Positions 16,715 to 26,720 of a DNA stretch of 64,000 nucleotides are shown here, piece by piece. The DNA lies in NCBI GenBank assembly GCA_040752215.1, contig JBFMEX010000070.1, positions 20,136 through 84,135 of the forward strand. Direction: 5' to 3'. Below the pieces are notes generated by a model, which did not search any database, was not told where the DNA came from, and was given only the letters and a program-made list of their open reading frames with translations. A program made the position numbers and the translations under genes. Source of the DNA: JBFMEX01 sp040752215. Lineage in GTDB: Bacteria > Pseudomonadota > Alphaproteobacteria > Rhizobiales > Hyphomicrobiaceae. Position 1 is the first letter of the stretch, and every line of letters starts with the position of its first letter.

Positions 16715-17757
16715 CGCCGCGTCGGAGCGGAGGCGGGGGAACGACCCGCTCCGGCGTGCGGACGAGGCACATTCCCGTGGCTCTCGCGCAAGTGCTGGCG
16801 CTGCTGGCACCGAGGGACGGCGCGACCTACATTGACGGGACGTTCGGCGCCGGCGGCTACGCGCGCGCTATTCTCGCCGCCGCCGATTGCCGCCTCCTGG
16901 CGCTGGACCGTGATCCGGCGGCGGTCGCCGGCGGGCTCGCCGACGTGCTCGAATTGCGCCCGCGCCTGAGGCTGCTCCACTCCCCGTTCTCCCGCCTCGC
17001 CGCGATCGCCACCGCTTGCGGCCTCGCGCCGGTCGATGGCGTGGTGCTCGACGTCGGTGTCTCCTCGATGCAGCTCGACGATCCGGCGCGCGGCTTCTCG
17101 TTCCAGGCCGAGGGACCGCTCGACATGCGCATGTCGGCCGGGCCCGGCCACTCCGGCGACCTCGGCCCATCCGCCGCCGACGTTGTCGGCACGTTCGAGG
17201 AGGAGCGGATCGCCGACATCCTCTACCGGCTCGGCGAGGAGCACCGCTCGCGCGCGATCGCCCGTGCAATCGTGCGGGCGCGCAGCGACGCGCCGATCGA
17301 GACGACCATGCAACTGGCCGCGATCGTCGCCAAGGTGTTCCATGGCCGCAAGGTCGACGGCCGCCATCCGGCGACGCGCACGTTTCAGGCGCTCCGGATC
17401 TTCGTCAACGACGAGCTCGGCGAGCTCGCGCGGGCGCTCTCCGGGGCGGAATCGATCCTGAAGCCGGGCGGACGCCTCGTCGTGGTCAGCTTCCACAGTC
17501 TCGAGGACCGCATCGTCAAGCGGTTCATCGCCGAGCGCGCCGGTCGCGAGAGCCGCGGCTCGCGCCACCTGCCCGAGACAAGCTCAAGAGTTTCCGCCCC
17601 GAGTTTCCGGATTGTTAACCCTCGGCCGTTTACAGTTTCTCAAGGTGAATTGGAGCTGAACCCGCGTGCCCGCTCGGCACGGATCAGGGCCGCGGAGCGG
17701 ACGGAGGCCGGGGTGGTCCCGCTCGACGTCGCGGCACTCGGGGTTCCAGCGCCTTGA
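16711..17757 (+). CDS. rsmH: 16S rRNA m4C1402 methyltransferase RsmH
   Basis: This 348-residue SAM-dependent enzyme methylates N4 of C1402 of 16S rRNA in the ribosomal P site. Features are HIPVALAQVLALL, the SAM motif YIDGTFGAGGYARAIL, LALDRDPAAV, GVVLDVGVSSMQLD, and the C-terminal SFHSLEDRIVKRF. It shares the ATGA overlap with mraZ. The conserved RNPRARSAR-like end is present as LNPRARSARIRAAER. Length is slightly above the usual 300-320 because of C-terminal sequence. Confidence 0.95.
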   Translation: MTPRRSGGGGTTRSGVRTRHIPVALAQVLALLAPRDGATYIDGTFGAGGYARAILAAADCRLLALDRDPAAVAGGLADVLELRPRLRLLHSPFSRLAAIATACGLAPVDGVVLDVGVSSMQLDDPARGFSFQAEGPLDMRMSAGPGHSGDLGPSAADVVGTFEEERIADILYRLGEEHRSRAIARAIVRARSDAPIETTMQLAAIVAKVFHGRKVDGRHPATRTFQALRIFVNDELGELARALSGAESILKPGGRLVVVSFHSLEDRIVKRFIAERAGRESRGSRHLPETSSRVSAPSFRIVNPRPFTVSQGELELNPRARSARIRAAERTEAGVVPLDVAALGVPAP

Positions 17758-17792
17758 GGTTCCAGTCACACGCGTTACCGAGGGGCCCAACC

Positions 17793-18071
17793 ATGCGCAT
17801 TGTGAACATTGCCGCCGCCTTCCTCGCGCTATCGAGCGCCTTCATGCTGTACTCTCTCAACTACGACACCCGCCAGGTCGAGGCCCGGGTGCAGGCCGAT
17901 GAGCGCCGGCTCGAGGCGCTGCGCGGCGAGGTCGCCGTGATGAAGGCCGAGCGGGCGCACCTTGCCCGGCCCGAGCGCGTCTCCCCACTCGCGGCCAACC
18001 AGGGGCTCGGTCCCGCCCAGGCCCGCCAGTTCTCCGATTGGGAGACCGGCAGCCTCAAGAAGGGCGAATAG
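17793..18071 (+). CDS. ftsL: Cell division protein FtsL
   Basis: This is a 92-residue single-pass inner-membrane protein of the divisome that partners FtsB and FtsQ and activates FtsW-FtsI. It has a short N-terminus, one membrane span (IVNIAAAFLALSSAFMLYSL), then a coiled-coil with heptads (TRQVEARVQADERRLEALRG) ending before a proline. Sequence conservation in FtsL is low; the call rests on this topology plus its position between rsmH and ftsI. The ATG at 17793 has a gagggg ribosome site; a TTG at 17754 overlapping the rsmH stop is a less likely start. Confidence 0.88.
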   Translation: MRIVNIAAAFLALSSAFMLYSLNYDTRQVEARVQADERRLEALRGEVAVMKAERAHLARPERVSPLAANQGLGPAQARQFSDWETGSLKKGE

Positions 18072-18103
18072 TCGGATACGTTCCCTCCCGCAGCGGGGCC
18101 GTC

Positions 18104-19786
18104 ATGAGCAGGCTCGCCGTCAGCATCACTGCAAGCGTCGCGCCGTCCGGGACTGGGGCGCGGTGGTCGAGTGGCGGTCCGCGCCTCAAGCTGCGCTCGC
18201 TGGTCGTCGTCGCCTCGATCGCACTCGCATTCATCGCCATTGGCGGCCAGCTCGTGTGGCTCGCCTCGCGCGGCGCGCCGCCGACGCTCGCCAGCCTCAC
18301 GGCGCCGGCCGCCACCAGCTTCTCGCGGCCCGACATCGTCGATCGCAAGGGACGGCTGCTGGCGAGCGACGTCGAGATCCCATCGCTGTTCGCCGATCCA
18401 CAGCTGGTCGTCGACCGTGACGAGGCGGTCGAGAAGCTCAGCGCACTGTTCCGCGATCTCGATTCCGCCGGGCTGCGCGCCGAGCTGGCTGCTGCCGGCA
18501 AGCGCTTCGTGTGGGTCCGCCGCGGCCTCGCACCGGCCGTCGCGCAGCGCGTGCACGAGCTCGGCCTGCCGGGCTTCGCGTTCCGTAACGAGCTGCGCCG
18601 CGCCTACCCTGCCGGCGCGCTGGCCGGTCACGCGCTCGGCACCGTCGACATCGACAACAGGGGGCTCGCCGGCATCGAGCGCGCCGTCGACGACATGGGC
18701 GCCGCCGAGCCGATTGTCGCCGCCCAGCTGACCAGCCGCGCCCCCATAGTCGCCGCGCTCGATACGGGTGTGCAGCACGCGCTCGAGTCAGAGCTGAGTG
18801 ATGCCGTCATGCGTCACGCGGCGAAGGGTGCCGCCGGCCTGGTGCTCGATGTCGATACCGGCGAGGTAATCGCCACGGCCTCGCTGCCGACCGTCGATCC
18901 CGCCGATCCGACCGCGGCGCAGTCACCCGCCAAGCTCGACCGGATCGCCGGCGGCAGCTACGAGCTCGGCTCGATCTTCAAGACTTTCACCGTCGCCATG
19001 GCGCTGGAGGAGGGCGGCGTCGGCCTCGACACCATGGTCGACACGACGGCGCCGCTTGAGGTCGGCCGCTTCCGCATCGACGATCTACATCCTGCCGGCC
19101 GCCCGCTCACCGTCGCCGAGGTGTTCGTGCGTTCCTCCAACGTCGGTGCCGCCCAGCTGGCGCTCGCCGCCGGCCCCGAGCGCCAGCGCCGCTTTCTCGA
19201 GCGGCTCGGCCTGACGCGGCCGATGTCCACCGACGTGGGCCCGGTCGCGCCGCCGCAGGTTCCCGCGCGCTGGGATCGCGCCGAGACGATCACCATCTCA
19301 TATGGCCACGGCATCGCCGTGGCGCCGCTCCAGCTCGCCGCCGCCGCCGCCGCCCTGGTCAACGGCGGCTACGAGGTCGCGCCGACCTATCTGAAGCGAG
19401 CACCGGTTGCCGCCAGCGAGCGCAAGCGCGTCGTCTCGGCCGAGACCAGTGCCAGGATCCGCGAGCTGATGCGCCGCAATGTCGCCGAGCCCGGCGGCAC
19501 CGGGCGGCGGGCGGCGGCAGAGGGCTATCGCGTCGGTGGCAAGACCGGTACCGCCGAGCTCGCCGTCGCCGGCGGATACGACAAGCGGGCCGTGCTATCC
19601 TCCTTTCTCGCCGCGTTCCCGATCGACGCGCCGCGCTATCTGACGCTCGTGCTGCTGTTCGAGCCGAAGCCTGCGCCCGAGACCGGCGGCGTCACCGGCG
19701 GCCTCACCGCGGCACCGGTCACCAGCCGAGTGGTATCACGCATCGCACCTCTGCTCGGCGTGCTGCCGGAGAGCAAAGGGCTGTGA
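18104..19786 (+). CDS. ftsI: Septal peptidoglycan transpeptidase FtsI (PBP3)
   Basis: This 560-residue class B penicillin-binding protein cross-links septal peptidoglycan. It has a short cytoplasmic basic N-terminus, one membrane anchor (LRSLVVVASIALAFIAIGGQ) and a periplasmic pedestal starting FSRPDIVDRKGRLLASD. The transpeptidase domain has S290-I-F-K293, S344-S-N346 and K480-T-G. GHALGTVDIDNRGLAGIE is the usual FtsI pedestal motif. It is shorter than E. coli FtsI but complete. An 86-bp gap before murE is the first break in the cluster. Confidence 0.95.
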   Translation: MSRLAVSITASVAPSGTGARWSSGGPRLKLRSLVVVASIALAFIAIGGQLVWLASRGAPPTLASLTAPAATSFSRPDIVDRKGRLLASDVEIPSLFADPQLVVDRDEAVEKLSALFRDLDSAGLRAELAAAGKRFVWVRRGLAPAVAQRVHELGLPGFAFRNELRRAYPAGALAGHALGTVDIDNRGLAGIERAVDDMGAAEPIVAAQLTSRAPIVAALDTGVQHALESELSDAVMRHAAKGAAGLVLDVDTGEVIATASLPTVDPADPTAAQSPAKLDRIAGGSYELGSIFKTFTVAMALEEGGVGLDTMVDTTAPLEVGRFRIDDLHPAGRPLTVAEVFVRSSNVGAAQLALAAGPERQRRFLERLGLTRPMSTDVGPVAPPQVPARWDRAETITISYGHGIAVAPLQLAAAAAALVNGGYEVAPTYLKRAPVAASERKRVVSAETSARIRELMRRNVAEPGGTGRRAAAEGYRVGGKTGTAELAVAGGYDKRAVLSSFLAAFPIDAPRYLTLVLLFEPKPAPETGGVTGGLTAAPVTSRVVSRIAPLLGVLPESKGL

Positions 19787-19872
19787 CTTGCCGGCCGCCG
19801 AGGTTTGACGGAACCGGTGGCGACGCATAAGAAGCAGTGCCGCCCCGAGAATCCCGACGGCCTCCGGTGTCC

Positions 19873-21345
19873 ATGCGCCTTTCCGCACTCATCGACGACG
19901 AGGCCGACCTGCCGGCCGGCAACGCCGATCCCGAGATCCGAGGGCTTACGGCCGACAGCCGCCGTGTCGCGCCGGGTGATCTGTTCGCCGCTCTCGCCGG
20001 TGCCAAGGCAGACGGAGCGCGCTTTGCCGGCGAGGCAGTGGCCAAGGGCGCGGCAGCGGTGCTGGTCGATGCTGGCGCAGCCGTTGCCAACCTCGGTGTG
20101 CCGGTCGTGCGGGCGCGCGAGCCGCGACGCGCTCTGGCACTGATGGCGGCGCGCTTCTCCGGCATCCAGCCGGCGACCGCGCTCGCCGTCACTGGCACCA
20201 GCGGCAAGACCTCGGTCGCCGAGTTCACCCGCCAGATCCTCGCCGCCCTCGGCCGGCGCGCGGCCTCGCTCGGCACCATCGGCGTCGTCAAGCCGGACGG
20301 CGCGGTCTACGGCTCGCTGACCACGCCGGACCCGATCGCGCTGCACGCGACGCTGGCCGAGCTGGCCCGCGAGGGCGTCACGCACCTCGCATTCGAGGCC
20401 TCCTCGCACGGCCTCGACCAGCACCGCCTCGACGGCGTGCGATTGACAGCTGCGGCCTTCACCAACCTCGGCCGCGACCACATGGACTACCACCCGACGG
20501 TCGAGCACTACCTCGCTGCCAAGCTGCGCCTGTTCCGCGAGCTGCTTCAACCCGGCCAGCCGGCGGTCATCAACGCCGACGGGGCGATGAGCTCGGCCGC
20601 GCTCGAGGCTGCGAAATCACGCGGGCTCGCGTTGCTGACGGTCGGCCGCGCCGGCGAGACGCTGCGGCTCGAGGAAGCGCAACGCGACGGCTTCGCGCAG
20701 CGTCTCACGATCTGCCACGATACAAAGAGCTACGATATCCGCTTGCCGCTGATCGGCGCGTACCAGGTCGAGAACGCACTCGTCGCTGCCGGGCTCGCGA
20801 TCGCCGCGGGCGAGGATCCAGAGCGCGCGATCTCGGCGCTCGAAGGTCTCACCGGCGTCAGCGGTCGGCTCGAGATCGTCGGCGAGGTGCGGGGCGGCCT
20901 CGTCGTCGTCGACTACGCCCACAAGCCCGAAGCGCTCATCGCCGCGCTCGCGGCCTGCCGGCCGTTCGCGACCGGCAAGCTCGTCTGCGTCTTCGGCTGC
21001 GGCGGCGACCGCGACAAGGGCAAGCGGCCGATTATGGGCAGAATTGCGGCCGAGGCTGCCGACCGCGTCGTCGTCACCGACGACAACCCGCGCTCCGAGC
21101 GGCCCGAGGCGATCCGTGCCGAGATCCTCTCCGGCGTGCCGGCCGCAGCGCGTGCAAAGGTCCATGAGATCGGCGACCGTCGTCTGGCGATCCATGCCGC
21201 CGTTGCCTCGATCGGCCCGGGCGACGTCGTGCTGATCGCCGGCAAGGGCCACGAGACCGGCCAGATCGTCGGCGATACCGTGCTGCCGTTCTCCGACCAT
21301 GAGGTGGCAGGGTCCGAAATCCGGCGCGAGATGGGACATGTCTGA
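19873..21345 (+). CDS. murE: UDP-MurNAc-L-Ala-D-Glu:meso-DAP ligase MurE
   Basis: This 490-residue cytoplasmic ATP-dependent ligase adds the third residue of the stem peptide. It has the Mur-ligase P-loop GTSGKTS (108-114), the carbamylated-lysine region and DDNPRSERPEAI near 403-414. The DNPR box is the meso-diaminopimelate specificity motif, so the stem peptide carries mDAP. The GKGHETGQ block is the C-terminal family signature. The start at 19873 (MRLSALIDDE) is the family-consistent one; an ATG 36 bp upstream adds unconserved residues. It overlaps murF by 8 bases. Confidence 0.95.
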   Translation: MRLSALIDDEADLPAGNADPEIRGLTADSRRVAPGDLFAALAGAKADGARFAGEAVAKGAAAVLVDAGAAVANLGVPVVRAREPRRALALMAARFSGIQPATALAVTGTSGKTSVAEFTRQILAALGRRAASLGTIGVVKPDGAVYGSLTTPDPIALHATLAELAREGVTHLAFEASSHGLDQHRLDGVRLTAAAFTNLGRDHMDYHPTVEHYLAAKLRLFRELLQPGQPAVINADGAMSSAALEAAKSRGLALLTVGRAGETLRLEEAQRDGFAQRLTICHDTKSYDIRLPLIGAYQVENALVAAGLAIAAGEDPERAISALEGLTGVSGRLEIVGEVRGGLVVVDYAHKPEALIAALAACRPFATGKLVCVFGCGGDRDKGKRPIMGRIAAEAADRVVVTDDNPRSERPEAIRAEILSGVPAAARAKVHEIGDRRLAIHAAVASIGPGDVVLIAGKGHETGQIVGDTVLPFSDHEVAGSEIRREMGHV

Positions 21346-22780
21346 TCCGCTCTGGAGCTTCGATACGTTGGTCGCCGCCGCGGGCGGTCGCGCCGACGGC
21401 GCAGCGGCGGACGCAATCACCGGCCTGTCGATCGACACCCGCTCGATCGCTCCCGGCGAGGTGTTCGTTGCCTTGAAGGACCAGCGCGACGGCCACGAGT
21501 TCGTGACCCAGGCGTTCGCGCGAGGTGCGGCCGCGGCGCTGGTCTTGGAGAGCTATGCGAGACGGCCCGGCGACGGCGCGCTCATCCGCGTCGCCGATAC
21601 GCTGGACGGCCTGCGCTTCATCGCCCGCGCCGCCCGCGCGCGTCTCGCGCCGGACGCCCGCGTCATCGCCGTCACCGGCAGCGCCGGCAAGACCACGACC
21701 AAGGAGATGCTGCGCGCCTGCTTCGAGGCGCTGGCCCCGGGCCGCGTGCACGCCTCGGCCAAGTCCTTCAATAACCACTGGGGCGTGCCGCTGACGCTTG
21801 CGACCATGCCCGCCGCGACACGCTACGCCGTGCTCGAGATCGGCATGAACCACGCGGGCGAGATCACGCCGCTCACCCTTCTGGCACGCCCGCACGTGGC
21901 GATCGTGCTCAATGTGCTGCCGGCCCACCTCGGCCATTTCGCCGGCGTCGAGGAGATCGCCGAGGCGAAGGCCGAGATCTTCGCCGGCCTCGAGCCGGGC
22001 GGCACGGCGATCCTTAACGGCAGCTCGCCGCATCGCGATCGGCTGGCGCGCCGCGTGCCCCCGTCGGCCGCGCGTACGCTCGTGTTCGGGCTCGCCGATC
22101 AGGCGGATGCGCTTGATGCCGCGATCACCGGCTACGCGGATGGGGACGCCGACCCGCTGGCCCCGGTCAGCGTGACGCTGCAGCTCGGCGAGCGGACGCT
22201 CGCCTACACCCTTGCCGTGCCCGGCCGCCACATCGCCGAGAACTCCGCCGCCGCCTTGCTGGCGGTGTGCGAGGCGGGTGGCGACGTCGCGCGAGCCGCC
22301 GCGGCGCTGGCGGGAGCCGGCGCTGCGACCGGCCGCGGCGAGCGCATCCGCGTGCCGCTCGCCGGTGGCGAGCTGCTGCTCGTCGACGAGAGCTACAACG
22401 CCAATCCGGCCTCGATGGCGGCGGCCATCCGCACCGCCGGCGCGGCGCGCTCGGGCGCCTTTCCCCGGCTGGTGCTGGCGCTCGGCGACATGCTGGAACT
22501 CGGCGAAGCATCCGTGGCACTGCATCGCGGCCTCCAGAAAGACGTTGACGCCGTGCATGCCGATCTGGTGTTTGCCTCGGGTCCGCATATGAAGGCGCTG
22601 TGGGAAGCGCTCGATCCGGCGCGGCGCGGCGCATGGGGCGCAACCACGAAGGATATCGCGCAGCCACTGCTCGCCGCGCTCCGGCCCGGTGACGTGGTGA
22701 TGGTGAAGGGCTCGAACGGCTCGCGCATGGCGCCGCTGGTAGCGGCGATCAGGGCGCTGGCCGTACGGGGGGCGGCCTGA
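21338..22780 (+). CDS. murF: UDP-MurNAc-tripeptide:D-Ala-D-Ala ligase MurF
   Basis: This 480-residue ligase completes the UDP-MurNAc-pentapeptide by adding D-Ala-D-Ala, the product of Ddl encoded 9 kb downstream. The P-loop [12 protein letters not shown] lies near residue 114, followed by [10 protein letters not shown] and [29 protein letters not shown] is the MurF-specific nucleotide/substrate motif. The ATG at 21338 lies inside the last codons of murE, a coupling typical of this cluster. Confidence 0.95.
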   Translation: MSDPLWSFDTLVAAAGGRADGAAADAITGLSIDTRSIAPGEVFVALKDQRDGHEFVTQAFARGAAAALVLESYARRPGDGALIRVADTLDGLRFIARAARARLAPDARVIAVTGSAGKTTTKEMLRACFEALAPGRVHASAKSFNNHWGVPLTLATMPAATRYAVLEIGMNHAGEITPLTLLARPHVAIVLNVLPAHLGHFAGVEEIAEAKAEIFAGLEPGGTAILNGSSPHRDRLARRVPPSAARTLVFGLADQADALDAAITGYADGDADPLAPVSVTLQLGERTLAYTLAVPGRHIAENSAAALLAVCEAGGDVARAAAALAGAGAATGRGERIRVPLAGGELLLVDESYNANPASMAAAIRTAGAARSGAFPRLVLALGDMLELGEASVALHRGLQKDVDAVHADLVFASGPHMKALWEALDPARRGAWGATTKDIAQPLLAALRPGDVVMVKGSNGSRMAPLVAAIRALAVRGAA

Positions 22781-22794
22781 GAGGAACGAGGGGT

Positions 22795-23877
22795 ATGCTC
22801 TACGAGCTCGTCAACTTCAGCGACCAGATCGGCCCGCTGAACGTGTTCCGCTACATCACGTTCCGCACCGGCGGCGCGATCTTCACCTCGCTGCTGTTCG
22901 TGATGCTGTTCGGGCCCGGCATCATCGACCTGTTGCGAGTGAAGCAAGGCAAGGGCCAGCCGATCCGCGACGACGGGCCGAAGACGCATCTCGCCAAGGT
23001 CGGCACGCCGACCATGGGCGGCCTCATGATCCTCGCCGGCGTGACCGTCTCGACGCTATTGTGGGCCAACTGGTCCAACCCCTACGTCTGGGCGGTGCTC
23101 GGCGTCACACTGAGCTTCGGCGCGATCGGCTTCTACGACGACTACCTGAAGGTCACCAAGCGCACCTCCTCGGGGTTCTCGGGCCGCGTGCGGCTTCTGA
23201 TCGAGGCGGCGATCGCCGCTGCCGCGAGCTACGCCGTCATCGCCCTCGGCACTCCGGGCTTCTCCGACGCGCTGGTGCTGCCGTTCTTCAAGAACGCGGT
23301 GTTCCCGCTTGGCCTCCTTTTCATCTTGCTCGGCATCCTGGTGATTGCTGGCGCCGGCAATGCGGTCAACCTGACCGACGGCCTCGACGGTCTCGCCATT
23401 GTCCCGGTGATGATCGCCGCCGCCACCTTCGGCCTCATCGCCTATCTCTCCGGCAATGCCAACTTCGCCAAGTACCTGCAGATCCATTACGTGGCCGGTG
23501 CCGGCGAGCTGGCGATCGTGTGCGGCGCGCTGATCGGCGCCGGGCTCGGCTTTCTCTGGTTCAATGCCCCGCCGGCGATGATCTTCATGGGCGACACCGG
23601 CTCGCTGGCGCTCGGCGGCGCGCTCGGCACCATCGCCGTCGCTACCAAGCACGAGATCGTGCTGGCGATCGTCGGCGGCCTGTTCGTGCTCGAGACGCTG
23701 TCGGTCGTGATCCAGGTCGCCTCGTTCAAGCTGACTGGCAAGCGCGTCTTCCGCATGGCGCCTCTGCACCACCATTTCGAGCAGAAGGGCTGGCACGAGT
23801 CGACGGTCGTGGTGCGGTTCTGGATCATCTCCGTGGTGCTGGCGCTGATCGGCCTCGCCAGCCTCAAGCTCAGGTGA
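22795..23877 (+). CDS. mraY: Phospho-MurNAc-pentapeptide transferase MraY
   Basis: This 360-residue polytopic inner-membrane enzyme makes lipid I from undecaprenyl phosphate. Active-site motifs are intact: the Asp pair in [33 protein letters not shown], and the HHHFEQKGW cytoplasmic loop near the end. About ten membrane spans are evident. It lies 14 bp after murF with an agaggaacgagggg ribosome site. Unlike most of the cluster, it is separated from murD by 252 bp containing palindromic repeats. Confidence 0.95.
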   Translation: MLYELVNFSDQIGPLNVFRYITFRTGGAIFTSLLFVMLFGPGIIDLLRVKQGKGQPIRDDGPKTHLAKVGTPTMGGLMILAGVTVSTLLWANWSNPYVWAVLGVTLSFGAIGFYDDYLKVTKRTSSGFSGRVRLLIEAAIAAAASYAVIALGTPGFSDALVLPFFKNAVFPLGLLFILLGILVIAGAGNAVNLTDGLDGLAIVPVMIAAATFGLIAYLSGNANFAKYLQIHYVAGAGELAIVCGALIGAGLGFLWFNAPPAMIFMGDTGSLALGGALGTIAVATKHEIVLAIVGGLFVLETLSVVIQVASFKLTGKRVFRMAPLHHHFEQKGWHESTVVVRFWIISVVLALIGLASLKLR

Positions 23878-24002
23878 GCGCGCTGTCCTGCTCCCCGATT
23901 GCGGGGCGGGCGATCCTATTTGGCGCAGCTCCCCCGTTCCCCGAGTGCGGGAAGAGCGGGTGAGCATCCGCCGCTTGCGTAGCGCCGAGTTTCCGCCCCT
24001 GG

Positions 24003-24080
24003 CCCTCTCCCCGCTGAAGGAGTGGGGAAAGGGGAGCAGGGTGTGCCGTATGCGATCGCCCTGGGGTTGCGGGGAGAGGG
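24003..24080. repeat. Palindromic repeat between mraY and murD
   Basis: A perfect 12-bp inverted repeat, ccctctccccgc (24003-24014) and gcggggagaggg (24069-24080), brackets 54 bp that include further stem-forming sequence (ccccgctgaaggagtgggg). Such ccctctccccgc palindromes are widespread between genes in alphaproteobacteria. It sits in the 252-bp gap that interrupts the otherwise tight mur operon, and could affect transcript stability or processing there. Confidence 0.6.
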
Positions 24081-24129
24081 AGCCGTCACGTGCAGCCACA
24101 TTGCTCCGAAACGCGCTAGATTCCCGCCC

Positions 24130-25548
24130 ATGATTCGCGCTTCCACCATGGTCGGCCGCCGGATCGCGGTGTTCGGGCTTGGCGCCTCGGGCACCGCGAC
24201 CGTGCGCGCGCTCGTGGCCGGCGGCGCGGAGGTCTTGGCCTGGGACGACGGCGAGTTGGCGCGCGCCCAGGCGCGGCAGGACGGCGTGCCCCTGGCCGAT
24301 CTCCGCGCGGCCGACTGGAGCCGCCTCGCCGCCCTGGTGCTGGCGCCGGGCGTGCCGCTGACCCACCCGGCCCCGCACTGGACCGTCGAGCTGGCGCACG
24401 CGGCCGGCGTCGAGGTGATCGGCGACGTCGAGCTGTTCTTCCGCGAGCGCGCCGCGCATTGTCCCGATGCGCCGGTGATCTGCGTCACCGGCACCAACGG
24501 CAAGTCGACCACCACCGCGCTCGTCGCCCACATCCTCCGTCACTCGGGGCTCGATGTCGCCATGGGCGGCAACATCGGCGTGCCGGTTCTGGCGCTGGAG
24601 CCGCCGGCCCGCGACCGCTTCCACGTGCTGGAGCTGTCCTCGTTCCAGATCGATCTGACGCCCGGCCTCGCGCCGACCGTCGGGGTGCTGTTGAACCTGA
24701 CCCCCGACCACCTCGATCGGCACGGCACGATGCAGAATTACGCCGCAATCAAGGAGCGGCTCGTTACCGCTGCAGCGATCGCCGGCGTCGGCATCGACGA
24801 CGACTTCGGGATGGCCATCCTGAAGCGCAAGGTGGCAACCGGCGCCGCGATCGCCTTCTCCGCCCGGCGCAGCATCGCCCCCGGCTACTCCATGTCGGGC
24901 AGCGAGATCGTATGCGCCAATGCCTCGGCGCTCGCCGTGAAGCTCGGCGACCTCACCGGCATTGCCACGCTGCGCGGCAGTCACAATGCCGAGAATGCGC
25001 TGGCCGCCGTTGCGGCGGTGCGCGAGTGCCTCGCCTGTCTAGGCCGGCAGACGGACATCGATTGGCAGGGCGCGCTTTCCTCCTTTGCCGGCCTCGCACA
25101 TCGCTTGGAGGAGATCGGCCGCGCGGGCAAAGTGCTGCTCATCAACGACAGCAAGGCGACCAATGCCAATTCGACCGAGAAGGCGCTGACGAGCTTTCCG
25201 GGCGACATCCACTGGATCCTCGGCGGCAAGGCCAAAGACGGCGGTATTGCCAGTCTGCAGCCATATTTCCCGCGCGTCGCCAAGGCCTATCTCGTCGGTG
25301 CCTCGAGCGAGGCGTTCGCCGCGACGCTCAGGGACCATGTGCCGTTGGAGCGGTGCGGAACGCTCGATGTCGCCGTCGCCCGCGCCGCCGACGATGCCGC
25401 CCGCTCGCCGGCTGCAGAGCCTGTCGTGCTGCTCTCGCCAGCCTGCGCCTCCTACGACCAGTACAAGAATTTCGAGGAGCGCGGTGATCACTTCCGCCGT
25501 CTGGTCGCGGCGCTGCCGGGTTTCCGCGCGCGGGAGAGCGGCGCATGA
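24130..25548 (+). CDS. murD: UDP-MurNAc-L-Ala:D-Glu ligase MurD
   Basis: This 472-residue ligase adds D-glutamate, supplied by murI at 8-9 kb. The N-terminal Rossmann part is IAVFGLGASGTATVRALVAG, the P-loop is TGTNGKSTTTALV, and NLTPDHLDRHGTM is the Mur-ligase metal/substrate block. INDSKATNANSTEKAL and ILGGKAKDGGI are MurD-specific. Either ATG 24130 or 24148 could be the start; 24130 was taken as the first after the repeat region. It overlaps ftsW by ATGA. Confidence 0.94.
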   Translation: MIRASTMVGRRIAVFGLGASGTATVRALVAGGAEVLAWDDGELARAQARQDGVPLADLRAADWSRLAALVLAPGVPLTHPAPHWTVELAHAAGVEVIGDVELFFRERAAHCPDAPVICVTGTNGKSTTTALVAHILRHSGLDVAMGGNIGVPVLALEPPARDRFHVLELSSFQIDLTPGLAPTVGVLLNLTPDHLDRHGTMQNYAAIKERLVTAAAIAGVGIDDDFGMAILKRKVATGAAIAFSARRSIAPGYSMSGSEIVCANASALAVKLGDLTGIATLRGSHNAENALAAVAAVRECLACLGRQTDIDWQGALSSFAGLAHRLEEIGRAGKVLLINDSKATNANSTEKALTSFPGDIHWILGGKAKDGGIASLQPYFPRVAKAYLVGASSEAFAATLRDHVPLERCGTLDVAVARAADDAARSPAAEPVVLLSPACASYDQYKNFEERGDHFRRLVAALPGFRARESGA

Positions 25549-26720
25549 GGATCAGCCGCGCCGACCGGAGCCGCCTCGCCGAGTGGTGGTTCACCGTCGA
25601 CACGGTGCTGCTGTCGGCGATCCTCGTGCTCGTCGCCGCCGGTCTCGTGCTGTCGCTCGCCGCCAGCCCCGCGGTGGCGATCAAGAAGGGCTACGAGACG
25701 TTCTACTTCTTCGAGCGCCACGTCGCGTTCTCGGTGGTGGCTGTTCCCATGATGCTTGCGATCTCGTTGCTCGAGCCGCAGGCGGTCCGACGGCTCGCGC
25801 TCGCCGTCTTGCTGGTCGCCTTTGTCGGTCTCCTCGCGGTCGCACTGACCGGGCCCGAGATCAACGGCGCCCGGCGCTGGCTGGTCGTCGCCGGCCATTC
25901 GCTGCAGCCCTCCGAGCTCGCCAAGCCGGCGCTCGTCGTCGTCGCCGCGTGGCTGTTTGCCGAAACCGGCCGCCGCCCCGACATGCCGGCGCTGGGGCTC
26001 GCGGTTGGCTTGCTGGCGGCCTTGGTCGGGCTGCTCGTCGCGCAGCCGGACATCGGCCAGTCGCTGCTCGTCGCCATGGTGTGGGGCGCGCTCTACTTCC
26101 TCTCCGGCCAATCGCTGCTCGGCGGCGCGGCGCTGGCTGTGACGGGCGTCGCCGGCCTCGTCGGCGCCTATTTGTCCTTCCCTCACGTGCAGGGCCGCAT
26201 CGACCGCTTCCTGGTGCCCTCGGCCGGCGACAACTCGCAGGTCGATCGCGCCATGCAGTCGTTCTCCGAGGGCGGCTTCTTCGGCCGCGGCCCGGGCGAG
26301 GGCCAGATCAAGTCCGTGCTGCCCGATGCGCACACCGATTTCATTTTCGCCGTCGTTGCCGAGGAGTATGGCGTTGCCGCCTGCCTCGCCCTCCTCCTGC
26401 TGCTCGGATTCATAGTCATGCGCGCGCTCGCGAGGAGCTTCACCGAGCCGGATCCCGCAACCCGGCTTTCGATTCAGGGCCTCGCGCTGCTGTTCGGCCT
26501 GCAGGCGCTGATCAACATGGCGGTCAATGTCGGCCTCGCCCCGGCCAAGGGAATGACCCTGCCATTCATTTCGTCCGGCGGGTCGTCGATGCTCGGCGTC
26601 GCCATGTTGCTCGGCATGCTGCTTGCCTTGACGCGGCGGCGCCCCCATTCCATCAGGATGCGCCGGCCGCCGCCGACGGTAGCATTGCCGGCGCAGGGGG
26701 AGAGGAAGGCGAGCCCGTAG
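25545..26720 (+). CDS. ftsW: Peptidoglycan glycosyltransferase FtsW
   Basis: This 391-residue SEDS-family polymerase links lipid II into septal glycan together with FtsI. It is predicted to have ten membrane spans. Conserved elements are INGARRWLVVAGHSLQPSE (with the ARRW motif), the large periplasmic loop FLVPSAGDNSQVDRAMQSF, the LPDAHTDFIFAVVAEE block with the catalytic Asp, and FISSGGSSMLGV near the end. The usual length is 380-410. It overlaps murD by ATGA and shares one base with the GTG of murG. Confidence 0.95.
   Translation: MRISRADRSRLAEWWFTVDTVLLSAILVLVAAGLVLSLAASPAVAIKKGYETFYFFERHVAFSVVAVPMMLAISLLEPQAVRRLALAVLLVAFVGLLAVALTGPEINGARRWLVVAGHSLQPSELAKPALVVVAAWLFAETGRRPDMPALGLAVGLLAALVGLLVAQPDIGQSLLVAMVWGALYFLSGQSLLGGAALAVTGVAGLVGAYLSFPHVQGRIDRFLVPSAGDNSQVDRAMQSFSEGGFFGRGPGEGQIKSVLPDAHTDFIFAVVAEEYGVAACLALLLLLGFIVMRALARSFTEPDPATRLSIQGLALLFGLQALINMAVNVGLAPAKGMTLPFISSGGSSMLGVAMLLGMLLALTRRRPHSIRMRRPPPTVALPAQGERKASP

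Noticed and set aside
13913..16810. A 965-codon minus-strand open frame opposite the RTX peroxidase and mraZ
   Set aside because: Its Val/Ala/Asp repeats are the reverse image of the RTX coding repeats.
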